From NCBI GenBank assembly GCA_040004035.1, contig JAMPLN010000003.1: DNA of 64,000 nt; one strand, written 5' to 3'. This DNA is from Microcoleus vaginatus_C (GTDB taxonomy: Bacteria; Cyanobacteriota; Cyanobacteriia; Cyanobacteriales; Microcoleaceae). The position numbers were made by a program, and so were the translations under genes. This document shows, piece after piece, positions 36,501 to 45,084 of the stretch (its first letter is position 1; the number at the start of each line of letters is the position of its first letter). Below the pieces are notes generated by a model. The model was given only the letters and a program-made list of their open reading frames with translations, was not told the DNA's origin and did not search any database.

Positions 36501-36935
36501 AAAATAGACCGCAAAGCTCTTCCCGCACCGGATGCCGCATTCCTTCAGAAAACCTTTGTCGCGCCTAACACCCCGGTTGAAAAAGTTCTCGCAGGCATCT
36601 GGGCTGAAATACTCGGAGTGGAAAAAATCGGCATTCACGACAACTTTTTTATCGATTTAGGAGGGCACTCCCTACTAGCAACGCAAATCATCTCAGCCGT
36701 GCGCGACACTTTCGGGGTAGATGTCCCCCTGCGCTCCTTCTTCGAGTCGCCTACCGCATCCGAGCAAGCCGCGGCCCTGGTGGAAAATCCCGCGCAGCGA
36801 GAGAACGTTGAAAATACCGCTCAATTGCTGCTTAGTCTTGCGGAACTTTCCGATGAAGAAGTAGAGCGAATGCTAGCCGAGAAAACTTCTGTCCCCGATC
36901 GGGAATTGGCGATCGCCTCTCCCTCTACTTATTAA
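33561..36935 (+). CDS. NRPS module C-A(Gly)-PCP
   Basis: The protein has 1124 residues. The C domain (about 25-465) has HHIIFDG at 159-165. The A domain (about 490-1000) has YTSGSTGKPKGV near 634 and reads as code DILQLGLIWK, the established glycine code. The PCP carries Ser1037 in DNFFIDLGGHS, one residue longer than the usual DNFFELGGHS. The C-terminal tail ALVENPAQ ... LSDEEVERMLAEK looks like a docking helix. Two oddities are noted. Between A-domain motifs A7 and A8 there is an insertion of about 15 residues encoded by short tandem repeats. No ribosome binding site is visible before the ATG. It should add glycine as the third residue. Confidence 0.92.
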   Translation: MTVHFSEKPPTDTRDSANASEEEVFAFPTSFAQQRLWFIDQFEPENPFYNLPAAVLLKGRLNVVVLELSFKEIVRRHEALRTTFATVDGQPVQVVGQKFNFGLQVLDLQQLAETEREEKVKQLAAEEASKPFDLTKGPLLRASLLQLDVEEYVLLLTLHHIIFDGWSIGVFLQELAALYEAFLMAKPSPLPELSIQYADFAIWQREWLAGDRLQTQLNYWKKQLSGAPPLLELPADRPRPPVQTYRGAKESFLISRTLTAALKKLSRQENATLFMTLLAAFKTLLYRYTGQADIPVGSPIANRNRAEIQGLIGFFVNSLVLRTDLSGTPTFRQLLARIREVSLEAYAHQDLPFEKLVEELQPDRNLSYNPLFQVAFVLQTPPVAAESIAGLNLTLLDVENQTAKVDLTLYLEEKQEEISGQFEYSTDLFDAVTIRRMAGHFLTLLEGIAANPERRIEELPLLGEKERHQLLIEWNDTRADYSSDRCIHQLFEAQVDRTPDGIAVVFEDQKLTYRELNERANQLAHYLQKLGVKPEVLVGIYVERSLEMVVGLLAILKAGGAYVPLDPAYPPERLAFMLKDAAIPILLTQKRLLETLPENSAHVACLDADWEAISSSTEPAAGLQNSANLAYVIYTSGSTGKPKGVQISHAAVVNFLNSMRQQLAIADRDIWLAVTSLSFDIAALELFLPITTGSRVVLASRKVVSDGQKLLETLNNSGATIMQATPASWKMLLAAGWQGSEGLKILCGGEALPQQLANLLQLRGACVWNLYGPTETTIWSTLYQVDCKDESVSIGRPIANTQIYILDRYLMPVPVGIFGELHIGGAGLSRGYLNRPELTAEKFIPNPFAQGGIYASFILHSSSFILSERLYKTGDLARYLPDGNIEFMGRSDHQVKVRGYRIELGEIEETLGQHPAVQDAAASARDDGSGNQRLVAYVVLNQDKLPSISNLRAYLQEKLPEYMVPSAFVMLESLPLTPNGKIDRKALPAPDAAFLQKTFVAPNTPVEKVLAGIWAEILGVEKIGIHDNFFIDLGGHSLLATQIISAVRDTFGVDVPLRSFFESPTASEQAAALVENPAQRENVENTAQLLLSLAELSDEEVERMLAEKTSVPDRELAIASPSTY
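36109..36162 (+). repeat. TTCATCC/TTCATTC repeats inserted in frame in the Gly A domain
   Basis: Degenerate TTCATTC heptamers, normally intergenic in such genomes, interrupt the sequence between NPFAQ and RLYKTGD. They encode roughly GGIYASFILHSSSFILSE. Paralogous A domains in the window have about 4 residues here. Confidence 0.8.
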
Positions 36936-36969
36936 GTCCAGCAGTCTAGTCAAAATTAATCAGGGTCAA

Positions 36970-39900
36970 ATGAGCTATTTGAAACTATCTGCAAAAAAAC
37001 GCGCATTGCTGGAAGTGATGCTACGAGAAAAGGGGGTAGAATCCTCAAGCGATCGCAGAATTCCTAGAAGGAAAGAAGGCGACTCGATCCCCTTGTCTTT
37101 CGCCCAGCAACGGCTGTGGTTTTTCGACCAGTTCGAGGCGGGAAAATCTTTCTACAATCTCCCAGGCGCTATCCGGCTCAAAGGCAAATTAAATGTCGCC
37201 GTGTTGGAGCAAACTTTCAACGAAATCCTCAACCGGCACGAAGCTTTGCGATCGACTTTTACAGAGGTTCAGGGACAGCCCGTTCAAGTCATTGCTCCCC
37301 CTGTTTCTCGCCTGCATCTGCCAGTAATAGACCTGCGAGAACTCCCCCAGAGCGATCGAGAGGCAGCCGTAAAGCAGCTATCTGCAAAGGAAGCGCAACA
37401 GCCCTTTGACTTGGAGCGAGGTCCCTTGCTGCGGACATCTTTGCTACAGCTTAGCGAAGAAGAATACGTCCTGCTGCTGACGATGCACCACATCGTTTCA
37501 GATGGCTGGTCGATAGGAGTGCTGGCGCGGGAACTGGCGGCAATTTACGAAGCCTTATCCGCCGGAAACCAACCGCAGCTTCCAGAGCTTCCCGTGCAGT
37601 ATGCCGACTTTGCGATCTGGCAGCGCAACTGGCTCTGCGGCGAAGTGCTGCAAACTCAGCTTGCGTACTGGAAGCCACAGTTGGAGGGAGCGCCTCCCTT
37701 GCTGGAACTGCCAGCCGATCGACCCCGACCTCCAATTCAGACCTCAAACGGCGCAACCCAGTCGCTATTGCTGTCTCAGGAGCTGACAGCCGCCCTCAAA
37801 AACCTCAGCCAGCGGGAGGACGTTACCCTGTTTATGACGCTGCTGGCGGCATTTAAAGCGCTGCTCTACCGCTATACAGGGCGGACAGACTTGCTAGTCG
37901 GCTCGCCGATCGCCAACCGCAACCGCGCGGAAATTGAAGGACTCATTGGCGTATTTGTCAATACGCTGGTGTTGCGGACTGACGTTTCCGGCGATCCTAC
38001 TTTTCGAGAATTGCTTCAACGCTTGCGCGAGGTGACTTTGGGAGCCTACGCGCACCAAGACTTGCCATTTGAGAAACTGGTTGAGGAACTGCAACCCGAG
38101 CGCAGTCTGAGTTATAACCCGGTATTTCAGGTTATGTTCCAGTTGCGGAACAACCCCATGCCGCCCTTGGAGCTGTCGGGATTGACTTTAAGTATGCTCG
38201 AGGTCGAAACGAATACGACGCAGTGTGATTTGAGCTTGGATTTAGAAGAAGTGGGGGAAAAGCTGCAAGCCTCAGTGCAATACAGCACGGATTTGTTCGA
38301 TCGCGCCACCATTACCCGGATGCTCGGACACTTGCAAACCTTGTTGGAAGGTATCGCCGCTAATCCAGAGCAGCGCCTCTCCAGCTTGCCCCTGCTGACA
38401 GCAGCCGAAAAGCAGCAACTGCTGCAGTGGAATAACACCAATACGGGTTATTTGCCCAACCAGTGCCCGCAGGAGCTGTTTGAAAAACAGGTGGAGCAAA
38501 CCCCCGACGCTCCGGCGGCAGTCTTTGACAACCAGCAGCTAACCTACCGACAGCTCAACGCCAAGGCAAACCAAATCGCGCATTACTTGCAAAAGCTGGG
38601 AGCAAGTCCAGAGGTGCTGGTGGGCGTTTGCGTCGATCGCTCCTTGGAGGCGATCGCGGCTTTTCTGGGCGTCCTCAAAGCAGGTGCAGCCTACCTGCCC
38701 CTAGACCCCGCTTACCCGCCGAAGCGCTTGGCTTATATGCTCGAAGACGCCCGGGCACCACTGCTGCTGACGCAACAACACCTGTTAAACAAGCTCCCCC
38801 CGCACTCCTGCACAGTCGTTTGTTTGGATGCAGACTGGGAGCAAGTTGCCCTGGAGAGCGAAAAAAATCCCTCTAACACAGCCACGCCTGAAAACCTCGC
38901 TTACGTTACCTACACCTCGGGTTCTACTGGACGCTCTAAAGGGGTGGCTGTCAATCGCAGCAGTCTGGTAAATGCCTATTTAGGCTGGGAAACCACTTAT
39001 GGGCTTCGCTCTGGGGTAACATCTCACCTCCAGATGGCCAGCTTCTCATTCGACGTTTTTAGCGGTGACTTGATGCGATCGCTGTGTTCTGGCGGCAAAC
39101 TGGTGCTGTGCGATCGCGAGAAGCTGCTCGCGCCGCAGGAACTCTACGAACTGATGCGGCAGCAAAAGATCGACTGTGCCGAATTCGTTCCCGCCGTCTT
39201 GAGGAACCTGATCCAGTACCTAGAAGAGAGCGGACAGCGGCTCGACTTTATGAAAATCGTCGTCTGCGGCTCAGACAGTTGGTATGCCTCGGAATATGAA
39301 AAATTCCGGCAATTTTGCGGCCCTGAAACTCGGTTGATTAACTCCTTTGGCATCACTGAAGCCACCATCGACAGTTGCTATTTTGAAAGCGCGACGGGAA
39401 ATTTAGCGGGCGAGCAGTTAGTGCCCATCGGACGGCCCTTTCCCAACACCCAGCTTTACATCTTAGACGCTGTCTTGGGGCCCGTGCCGATCGGCGTTCC
39501 CGGAGAACTGCACGTCGGCGGTGCAGGCTTGGCGCGAGGCTATCTCAACCGACCCGAATTAACCGCTGAGAAATTCATTGCCAACCCCTTCTGCGAAGAA
39601 ATTTCTGCTTTCGGGCCTTCAAATCGCCTTTACAAAACTGGGGATTTAGGTCGCTACTTGCCAGACGGCAATATCGAGCTAATTGGTCGCATTGACAATC
39701 AGGTGAAAATTCGTGGCTTCCGCATCGAGCTCGCAGAGATTGAGGCGGTACTCTCCCAGCATCCGGCAGTGCGGGAAAGTGCGGTTTTGGTGTCGGAAGA
39801 GGCGAACGCTCGCAAGCGTCTCGTTGCTTACGTCGTCCCCGACGCCCGAGAGCAAAATTCTTCACTGTCTTCTAGCGAGCTGCGCCAGTTCTTGCAAGAA

Positions 39901-41712
39901 CGCTTGCCAGAGTATATGGTGCCGTCTGCCTTCGTCTTGCTGGAGAAACTGCCTCTAACGCCCAACGGCAAGCTCGATCGGGCTGCGCTGCCAGCGCCCG
40001 ACTTGACGCGATCCGAATTGGAAGAGACTTTCGCGGCTCCTTGCAGCGGCATCGAGCAGCAGCTAGCCAGTATTTGGATGGAGGTTCTCGGAATCGAGCG
40101 AGTGGGCATACACGACAACTTTTTCGAGTTGGGCGGAGATTCGATTCTCAGCATTCAGATTGTCGCCAAAGCCAATCGAGCGGGGATTCAACTGACTCCC
40201 AAACTGCTATTCCAGCACCAGACGATCGCGTTTCTGGCAGCCGCTGCTGGCACTGTCGAGGCTGTGCGAGCCGAGCAAAAACCGGTGACGGGCGCGGTGC
40301 CGCTGACTCCCGTGCAGCAGTGGTTCTTTGAAGAAAATTTTGCCTGTGGGCACCACTGGAATCAAGCCGTGATGTTAGAAGTGCGGCAACCCCTCGAAGC
40401 AGTGCTGCTGGAGCGAGCGTTCGCGCAACTTCTGACGCACCACGACGCCCTGCGCCTGCGCTTTGCGCCCGCCGAATCTGGCTGGCAGCAGTTCAATGCC
40501 GAACCGGGGGGAGCCGTGCCGTTTGAAAAATTAGATTTATCTAATTTATTGACAAATGAGCAAAGTTGTGCAATTTTGTCCAAGGCTAATGAAGTACAGG
40601 CAAGTTTAAACCTGTCAGAAGGGCCGATCGCGCGCGCTGTTCTGTTCGATCTGGGGGCGCAGCAACCTTCGCGCCTGCTAATAGTTATCCACCACTTAGC
40701 TGTCGATGGCGTATCGTGGCGAATTTTGCTGGAAGACTTGCAGAATGCCTGCGAGCAGTTGAGCAGGGGTCTTGCAATCTCGCTGCCGCTGAAGACGACA
40801 TCTTTCAAACAGTGGGCACAGCGGCTGGTTGAATACGCTCAGTCAGAAGCGTTGCACCAAGAATTCGATTACTGGCTGGCACACCTGCAAAAGCCGATTT
40901 CTCCCCTGCCAGTAGATTTCGCTGGGGGAAGCAATGCGGTAGCGCAGTCGCGCACCGTGTCGGTGGCGATCGCGGCTGAAGACACTAACGTCTTGCTGCA
41001 CGAAGTTCCCAAAGTTTACCGAACCCAAATTAACGACGTGCTGCTGGCAGCGCTGGCGTGGGCGTTTGCCCAGTGGACCCGAGAGAAATCGCTGCTGGTT
41101 GATTTAGACGGGCACGGGCGGGAAGATATCTTCCCAGATGCAGACGTTTCGCGGACTGTGGGTTGGTTTACTTCCGTGTTTCCGGTACTGCTGTCGCTCG
41201 GCGAGGCTTCCACTCCCGCAGATGGCTTAAAGGCTGTCAAAGAACAGTTGCGCGCCATCCCGAATCGCGGTATGGGTTACGGGTTGCTGCGATATCTCGC
41301 TGGCGGCGAAATTTCCCAGAAACTGATCTCGCTCCCTCCAGCCGAGGTGAGTTTCAATTACTTCGGACAGTTCGACCAAGTTCTCCCTGAATCATCTTTA
41401 TTTGCCCTGTCTGGGGAATCCGTCGGGCAGCCTTTTAGCCCCGAAGGAAACCGCAGCTATTTGATAGAAATTAACGGATTTGTTGCGGGCGGGCAGTTGC
41501 GAATGGATTGGACTTACAGCGAGGAAATCCACCGACTTTCTACGGTGGAGAATTTAGCGCAAAAATTTGCCGAAGCCCTGCGAGCGATCGCCCTGGCTTC
41601 CCAGGAACCCGAAGCAGTCGGCTGCACTCCCTCTGACTTTGCAGAATTCAAGTGGAGCCAGTGGACGCAAAACGACCTAGAAGACATTCTTTCAGCAATT
41701 GGAAAAGTTTGA
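36970..41712 (+). CDS. NRPS module C-A(Orn)-PCP-E
   Basis: The protein has 1580 residues. The C domain (about 40-480) has HHIVSDG at 173-179. The A domain (about 495-1010) has YTSGSTGRSKGV near 648 and code DVGEVGSIDK, one change from the ornithine code DVGEIGSIDK; the diaminobutyrate variants I recall have S in place of G at position 6. The PCP has DNFFELGGDS with Ser1058, the DS form typical before epimerisation domains. The E domain (about 1110-1560) is intact: HHLAVDGVSWRIL from 1241, GHGRE, RTVGWFTSVFPV and FNYFGQFD. It should yield D-ornithine. The C-terminal tail (WTQNDLEDILSAIGKV) is a donor communication helix matching the N-terminus of the next protein. No ornithine N-hydroxylase is in the window. 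Confidence 0.92.
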   Translation: MSYLKLSAKKRALLEVMLREKGVESSSDRRIPRRKEGDSIPLSFAQQRLWFFDQFEAGKSFYNLPGAIRLKGKLNVAVLEQTFNEILNRHEALRSTFTEVQGQPVQVIAPPVSRLHLPVIDLRELPQSDREAAVKQLSAKEAQQPFDLERGPLLRTSLLQLSEEEYVLLLTMHHIVSDGWSIGVLARELAAIYEALSAGNQPQLPELPVQYADFAIWQRNWLCGEVLQTQLAYWKPQLEGAPPLLELPADRPRPPIQTSNGATQSLLLSQELTAALKNLSQREDVTLFMTLLAAFKALLYRYTGRTDLLVGSPIANRNRAEIEGLIGVFVNTLVLRTDVSGDPTFRELLQRLREVTLGAYAHQDLPFEKLVEELQPERSLSYNPVFQVMFQLRNNPMPPLELSGLTLSMLEVETNTTQCDLSLDLEEVGEKLQASVQYSTDLFDRATITRMLGHLQTLLEGIAANPEQRLSSLPLLTAAEKQQLLQWNNTNTGYLPNQCPQELFEKQVEQTPDAPAAVFDNQQLTYRQLNAKANQIAHYLQKLGASPEVLVGVCVDRSLEAIAAFLGVLKAGAAYLPLDPAYPPKRLAYMLEDARAPLLLTQQHLLNKLPPHSCTVVCLDADWEQVALESEKNPSNTATPENLAYVTYTSGSTGRSKGVAVNRSSLVNAYLGWETTYGLRSGVTSHLQMASFSFDVFSGDLMRSLCSGGKLVLCDREKLLAPQELYELMRQQKIDCAEFVPAVLRNLIQYLEESGQRLDFMKIVVCGSDSWYASEYEKFRQFCGPETRLINSFGITEATIDSCYFESATGNLAGEQLVPIGRPFPNTQLYILDAVLGPVPIGVPGELHVGGAGLARGYLNRPELTAEKFIANPFCEEISAFGPSNRLYKTGDLGRYLPDGNIELIGRIDNQVKIRGFRIELAEIEAVLSQHPAVRESAVLVSEEANARKRLVAYVVPDAREQNSSLSSSELRQFLQERLPEYMVPSAFVLLEKLPLTPNGKLDRAALPAPDLTRSELEETFAAPCSGIEQQLASIWMEVLGIERVGIHDNFFELGGDSILSIQIVAKANRAGIQLTPKLLFQHQTIAFLAAAAGTVEAVRAEQKPVTGAVPLTPVQQWFFEENFACGHHWNQAVMLEVRQPLEAVLLERAFAQLLTHHDALRLRFAPAESGWQQFNAEPGGAVPFEKLDLSNLLTNEQSCAILSKANEVQASLNLSEGPIARAVLFDLGAQQPSRLLIVIHHLAVDGVSWRILLEDLQNACEQLSRGLAISLPLKTTSFKQWAQRLVEYAQSEALHQEFDYWLAHLQKPISPLPVDFAGGSNAVAQSRTVSVAIAAEDTNVLLHEVPKVYRTQINDVLLAALAWAFAQWTREKSLLVDLDGHGREDIFPDADVSRTVGWFTSVFPVLLSLGEASTPADGLKAVKEQLRAIPNRGMGYGLLRYLAGGEISQKLISLPPAEVSFNYFGQFDQVLPESSLFALSGESVGQPFSPEGNRSYLIEINGFVAGGQLRMDWTYSEEIHRLSTVENLAQKFAEALRAIALASQEPEAVGCTPSDFAEFKWSQWTQNDLEDILSAIGKV

Positions 41713-41713
41713 A

Positions 41714-44700
41714 ATGGGCAAAAGCAACGTTGAAGATTTTTACCCCCTCTCGCCCATGCAGCAGGGGATGCTCTTTCACACCCTCTACTCTCCCAACTCG
41801 GGAGTTTATTTCGAGCAATTAACTTGCACGCTTCGCAAACTGGCGAACGCGCAGGCATTCAAGCAGGCGTGGCAGCACGTGACCGATCGACATCCCATCT
41901 TGCGTACTTCCTTCGTCTGGGAAGGCCTCAAAGAACCCGTTCAAGTCGTGTACCGGCAAGTCCAACTGCCTTGGGAGGAGTGCGACTGGCAAGGGCTCGC
42001 GCCCGCAGCACAGCAACAGCAGCTAGAAACCTTTCTCAAAAGCGATCGCGAGCGGGGTTTCGATATGCGGCAACCGCCGTTGATGCGGATGACTCTGATC
42101 AAACTGGCAAAAGATACTTATTATTTCATCTGGAGCCACCACCACCTGCTGCTAGATGGCTGGTCTAACCCCGCCATCCTCACAGAAGTCTTTGATTTTT
42201 ACCAAGCCGAACTCAACGGCGAGCAATTATCCTTGCCGCGCCCGCGCCCCTATCGCGACTACATTGTTTGGATACAGCAGCAGAATTTGTCTGAGGCTGA
42301 GTCGTTTTGGCGGCAGCGCCTCCAAGGCTTTACCGCACCCACGCCGATGCCAATTGAGCGGGGTTTTGGCGGCGCTGCGGGAGAAGAAAGCGATCGCGAG
42401 CAGCAAATCCTGCTCTCTGTAGCGACAACAGCAGCGCTGCGATCGTTAGCTCGGCAGCAGCAATTGACGCTGAACACTCTAGTGCAAGGAGCCTGGGGGC
42501 TGCTTCTGAGCCGCTACAGCGGCGAGGAAGACGTTATTTTTGGAACGGTTGTCTCCGGTCGTCCACCAGACTTGGCGGGAGTAGAATCGATGGTGGGGCT
42601 GTTCGTCAACACCCAGCCCGCGCGCGTCAAGATTCGCCCAAAAGACTCGCTGCTGTCTTGGCTCAAGCAGTTGCAGGATCGACAAATAGAGGCGCGGCAG
42701 TACGAATACAGCCCCTTGGTAGAGGTGCAGCGGTGGAGCGAAGTGCCGCGCGGGCTGCCTTTGTTTGACACGCTGGTAGTTTTTGAGAACTATCCCTTAG
42801 AGTCTTCTTTGCAGAAGCGGGTTCAAAACCTGGAAATAGAAAGCGTTCTTTCTTTTGAAAAGACGAACTATGCTCTAACGCTGACGGTGGTGCCGGGTGA
42901 GGAGTTGGCGCTCAAAATTGGTTACAGTAGCAACCGCTTTGAGGACAGTGCGATCGCACGAATGCTCGGACACCTGCAAACTTTACTGGAAGGAATGACT
43001 GCCAATCCTGAGCGGAAACTGTCAGAATTGCCCCTATTGAGCGCCGCCGAACGCCAGCAATTACTTGTCCAGTGGAACGACACCCAAGCGGATTACCCCA
43101 AAAATTCCTCAATTCACGAATTATTTGCAGCGCAAACAGAGCGAACCCCAGATGCAGTGGCTGCAATTTGCGAAAATGAACAATTGACTTACCGCGAATT
43201 GAATGCCAAAGCCAATCAAATCGCGCATTACCTGCAAACTCTAGGCGTAAAACCCGAAGTTTTGGTGGGAATTTGCTTAGAGCGATCGCTGTCGATGCTG
43301 GTGGCCATTTTGGGCATTTTAAAAGTCGGTGCCGCTTACGTTCCTCTCGATCCTGCTTATCCCCAAGAACGCCGATCCTTCATGCTGGCCGACGCAAAAG
43401 TTCCGGTGCTTTTGACTCAAAAAAACCTCCTAGAAACCCTCCCCGAACACAGTGCTAAAGTCGTCTGTATCGACGCCGAATGGCAGGAAATTTCCCGGCA
43501 GAGCGATCGCAACCCCGGTGTTAAAGTGGAAGCTGATAACCTCGCTTACGTCCTCTACACTTCCGGCTCGACAGGCACTCCCAAAGGGGTACTCGGCACC
43601 CACCGAGGCACAGTCAATCGCTGTTTTTGGAACCCCTACCCTTTTATCGAAGAAGATATTTGCTGTCAAAAAACGTCCTTAAATTTTGTCGATTCGGTTT
43701 GGGAAATCTTTGCTCCTTTGCTGCATGGGTTGCCCACTGTCATTATTCCCGATCGAGCCGTCAAAGATATTAACCAATTCCTTCAAACCTTATCAAAGCA
43801 AAATGTAACGCGACTGGTGCTGGTGCCTTCTTTGTTGCGCGCTATCTTAGATTCCTTCCCTGATTTAGACAGGCGTTTGCCTCAATTAAAATATTGGATT
43901 TGCAGCGGAGAAACTCTGCCGCTGGAACTTTGCCAGCAATTTCGAGAGCAGATGCCCCAGCGGGTATTAATCAATCTTTATGGCTCTTCTGAAGTAGCTG
44001 CAGACGTGACGTGGTACGATGCAACTAACTGTGTGGAGAAAGTTCCAATCGGTCGCCCGATCGCCAACACGCAAATTTATCTGCTCGATCGCAATTTGCA
44101 ACCCGTTCCGATAGGAATTCCCGGCGAGATTTACGTCGGTGGCGATGGATTGGCAAAGGGCTACTTAAACCGCCCCGAATTAACCTCGGAAAAATTCATT
44201 TCTAACCCGTTTGGGCAACAAAAATTAGATTTTGTCGGTAATTCTCATCAAAAAGTTTTGTTCAAAACAGGCGATATCGGTTGTTACCTGCCGGATGGTA
44301 ATGGTAATATAGAATTTCTGGGCCGTGGCGATTCCCAAGTAAAAATTCGCGGTTTCCGCATCGAACTCGGAGAAATAGAGGCAGCACTTTCTCAACATTC
44401 TTCTGTGTCCACCGCTGCTGTTTTGCTTCAGGAAAATGCACCGGGCAGTCAACGCCTAGTCGCTTACCTAGTTCCTAACTCAGGGTTTACAGATCAGCAC
44501 CCAGAACTTATTTCCGAACTGCGTTCATTCTTGAAGCACAAACTCCCCGATTACATGGTGCCTTCAGCTTTTGTGCTATTAGATGCGCTGCCATTAACGC
44601 CCAACGGAAAAATTGACCGCCTCGCCTTATCTCAAAGGTGCGATTACATTTCTGATGAAACAGCCTTCACTGAGCCACAAACGCCCACAGAGGAAGAAAT

Positions 44701-44986
44701 TGCTGAAATTTGGACTGCTCTTTTAGGGCTAGAAAAAGTAGGAACTAACCAAAACTTTTTTGACCTCGGCGGTCACTCTCTGATGGCAACACAGTTAATA
44801 TCGCGAGTGCGATCGTGCTTTGGGATAGAGTTAGCGCTGTGCGATTTTTTTGCCGCTCCCACAATTCAGAATTTAGCTGAAATGGTCGAGGAAGAAATTC
44901 TGGCAAACGCTGATTCTAACCAGATAGATGAATTGCTCGACCTCTTAGAAAAAGAGGAAGCACAAACTGTGATGCTGACTGAGTAA
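41714..44986 (+). CDS. NRPS module C-A(beta-Ala)-PCP
   Basis: The protein has 1090 residues from the ATG at 41714, one base after the stop of the previous gene. A TTG at 41699 inside that gene is a weaker alternative. N-terminal VEDFYPLSPMQQGML is typical of C domains that follow an E domain (DCL type) and acts as acceptor of the communication helix. HHLLLDG lies at 143-149. The A domain (YTSGSTGTPKGV near 615) reads VDWLISLADK. The aspartate that normally contacts the alpha-amino group is shifted, as in beta-alanine domains (VDWVISLADK). The PCP has Ser1022. The tail IDELLDLLEKEEA may dock to the next C protein. The adjacent decarboxylase gene would supply beta-alanine. Confidence 0.9.
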   Translation: MGKSNVEDFYPLSPMQQGMLFHTLYSPNSGVYFEQLTCTLRKLANAQAFKQAWQHVTDRHPILRTSFVWEGLKEPVQVVYRQVQLPWEECDWQGLAPAAQQQQLETFLKSDRERGFDMRQPPLMRMTLIKLAKDTYYFIWSHHHLLLDGWSNPAILTEVFDFYQAELNGEQLSLPRPRPYRDYIVWIQQQNLSEAESFWRQRLQGFTAPTPMPIERGFGGAAGEESDREQQILLSVATTAALRSLARQQQLTLNTLVQGAWGLLLSRYSGEEDVIFGTVVSGRPPDLAGVESMVGLFVNTQPARVKIRPKDSLLSWLKQLQDRQIEARQYEYSPLVEVQRWSEVPRGLPLFDTLVVFENYPLESSLQKRVQNLEIESVLSFEKTNYALTLTVVPGEELALKIGYSSNRFEDSAIARMLGHLQTLLEGMTANPERKLSELPLLSAAERQQLLVQWNDTQADYPKNSSIHELFAAQTERTPDAVAAICENEQLTYRELNAKANQIAHYLQTLGVKPEVLVGICLERSLSMLVAILGILKVGAAYVPLDPAYPQERRSFMLADAKVPVLLTQKNLLETLPEHSAKVVCIDAEWQEISRQSDRNPGVKVEADNLAYVLYTSGSTGTPKGVLGTHRGTVNRCFWNPYPFIEEDICCQKTSLNFVDSVWEIFAPLLHGLPTVIIPDRAVKDINQFLQTLSKQNVTRLVLVPSLLRAILDSFPDLDRRLPQLKYWICSGETLPLELCQQFREQMPQRVLINLYGSSEVAADVTWYDATNCVEKVPIGRPIANTQIYLLDRNLQPVPIGIPGEIYVGGDGLAKGYLNRPELTSEKFISNPFGQQKLDFVGNSHQKVLFKTGDIGCYLPDGNGNIEFLGRGDSQVKIRGFRIELGEIEAALSQHSSVSTAAVLLQENAPGSQRLVAYLVPNSGFTDQHPELISELRSFLKHKLPDYMVPSAFVLLDALPLTPNGKIDRLALSQRCDYISDETAFTEPQTPTEEEIAEIWTALLGLEKVGTNQNFFDLGGHSLMATQLISRVRSCFGIELALCDFFAAPTIQNLAEMVEEEILANADSNQIDELLDLLEKEEAQTVMLTE

Positions 44987-45016
44987 AGAGCGCGTTTCTA
45001 AAAAAGCATAAAAAGC

Positions 45017-45048
45017 CCTATCCCCTTAAAGCTTTGATTGGGGATAGG
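45017..45048 (+). promoter_or_regulatory. Hairpin in front of the decarboxylase gene
   Basis: CCTATCCCC (45017-45025) and GGGGATAGG (45040-45048) form a perfect 9-base stem with a 14-base loop in the 98-base spacer. A possible TTG start at 45034 lies inside the loop, which speaks for the later ATG at 45085. It may tune expression or stability of the downstream mRNA. Confidence 0.45.
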
Positions 45049-45084
45049 AAAGCCAAAAAGCCCATTAAAAAGGATGGATTCGGG

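Noticed and set aside
36970..41712. Hydroxamate assignment for the ornithine residue
   Set aside because: No ornithine N5-monooxygenase or N-acyltransferase lies in the window, so a hydroxamate ligand is not supported here.
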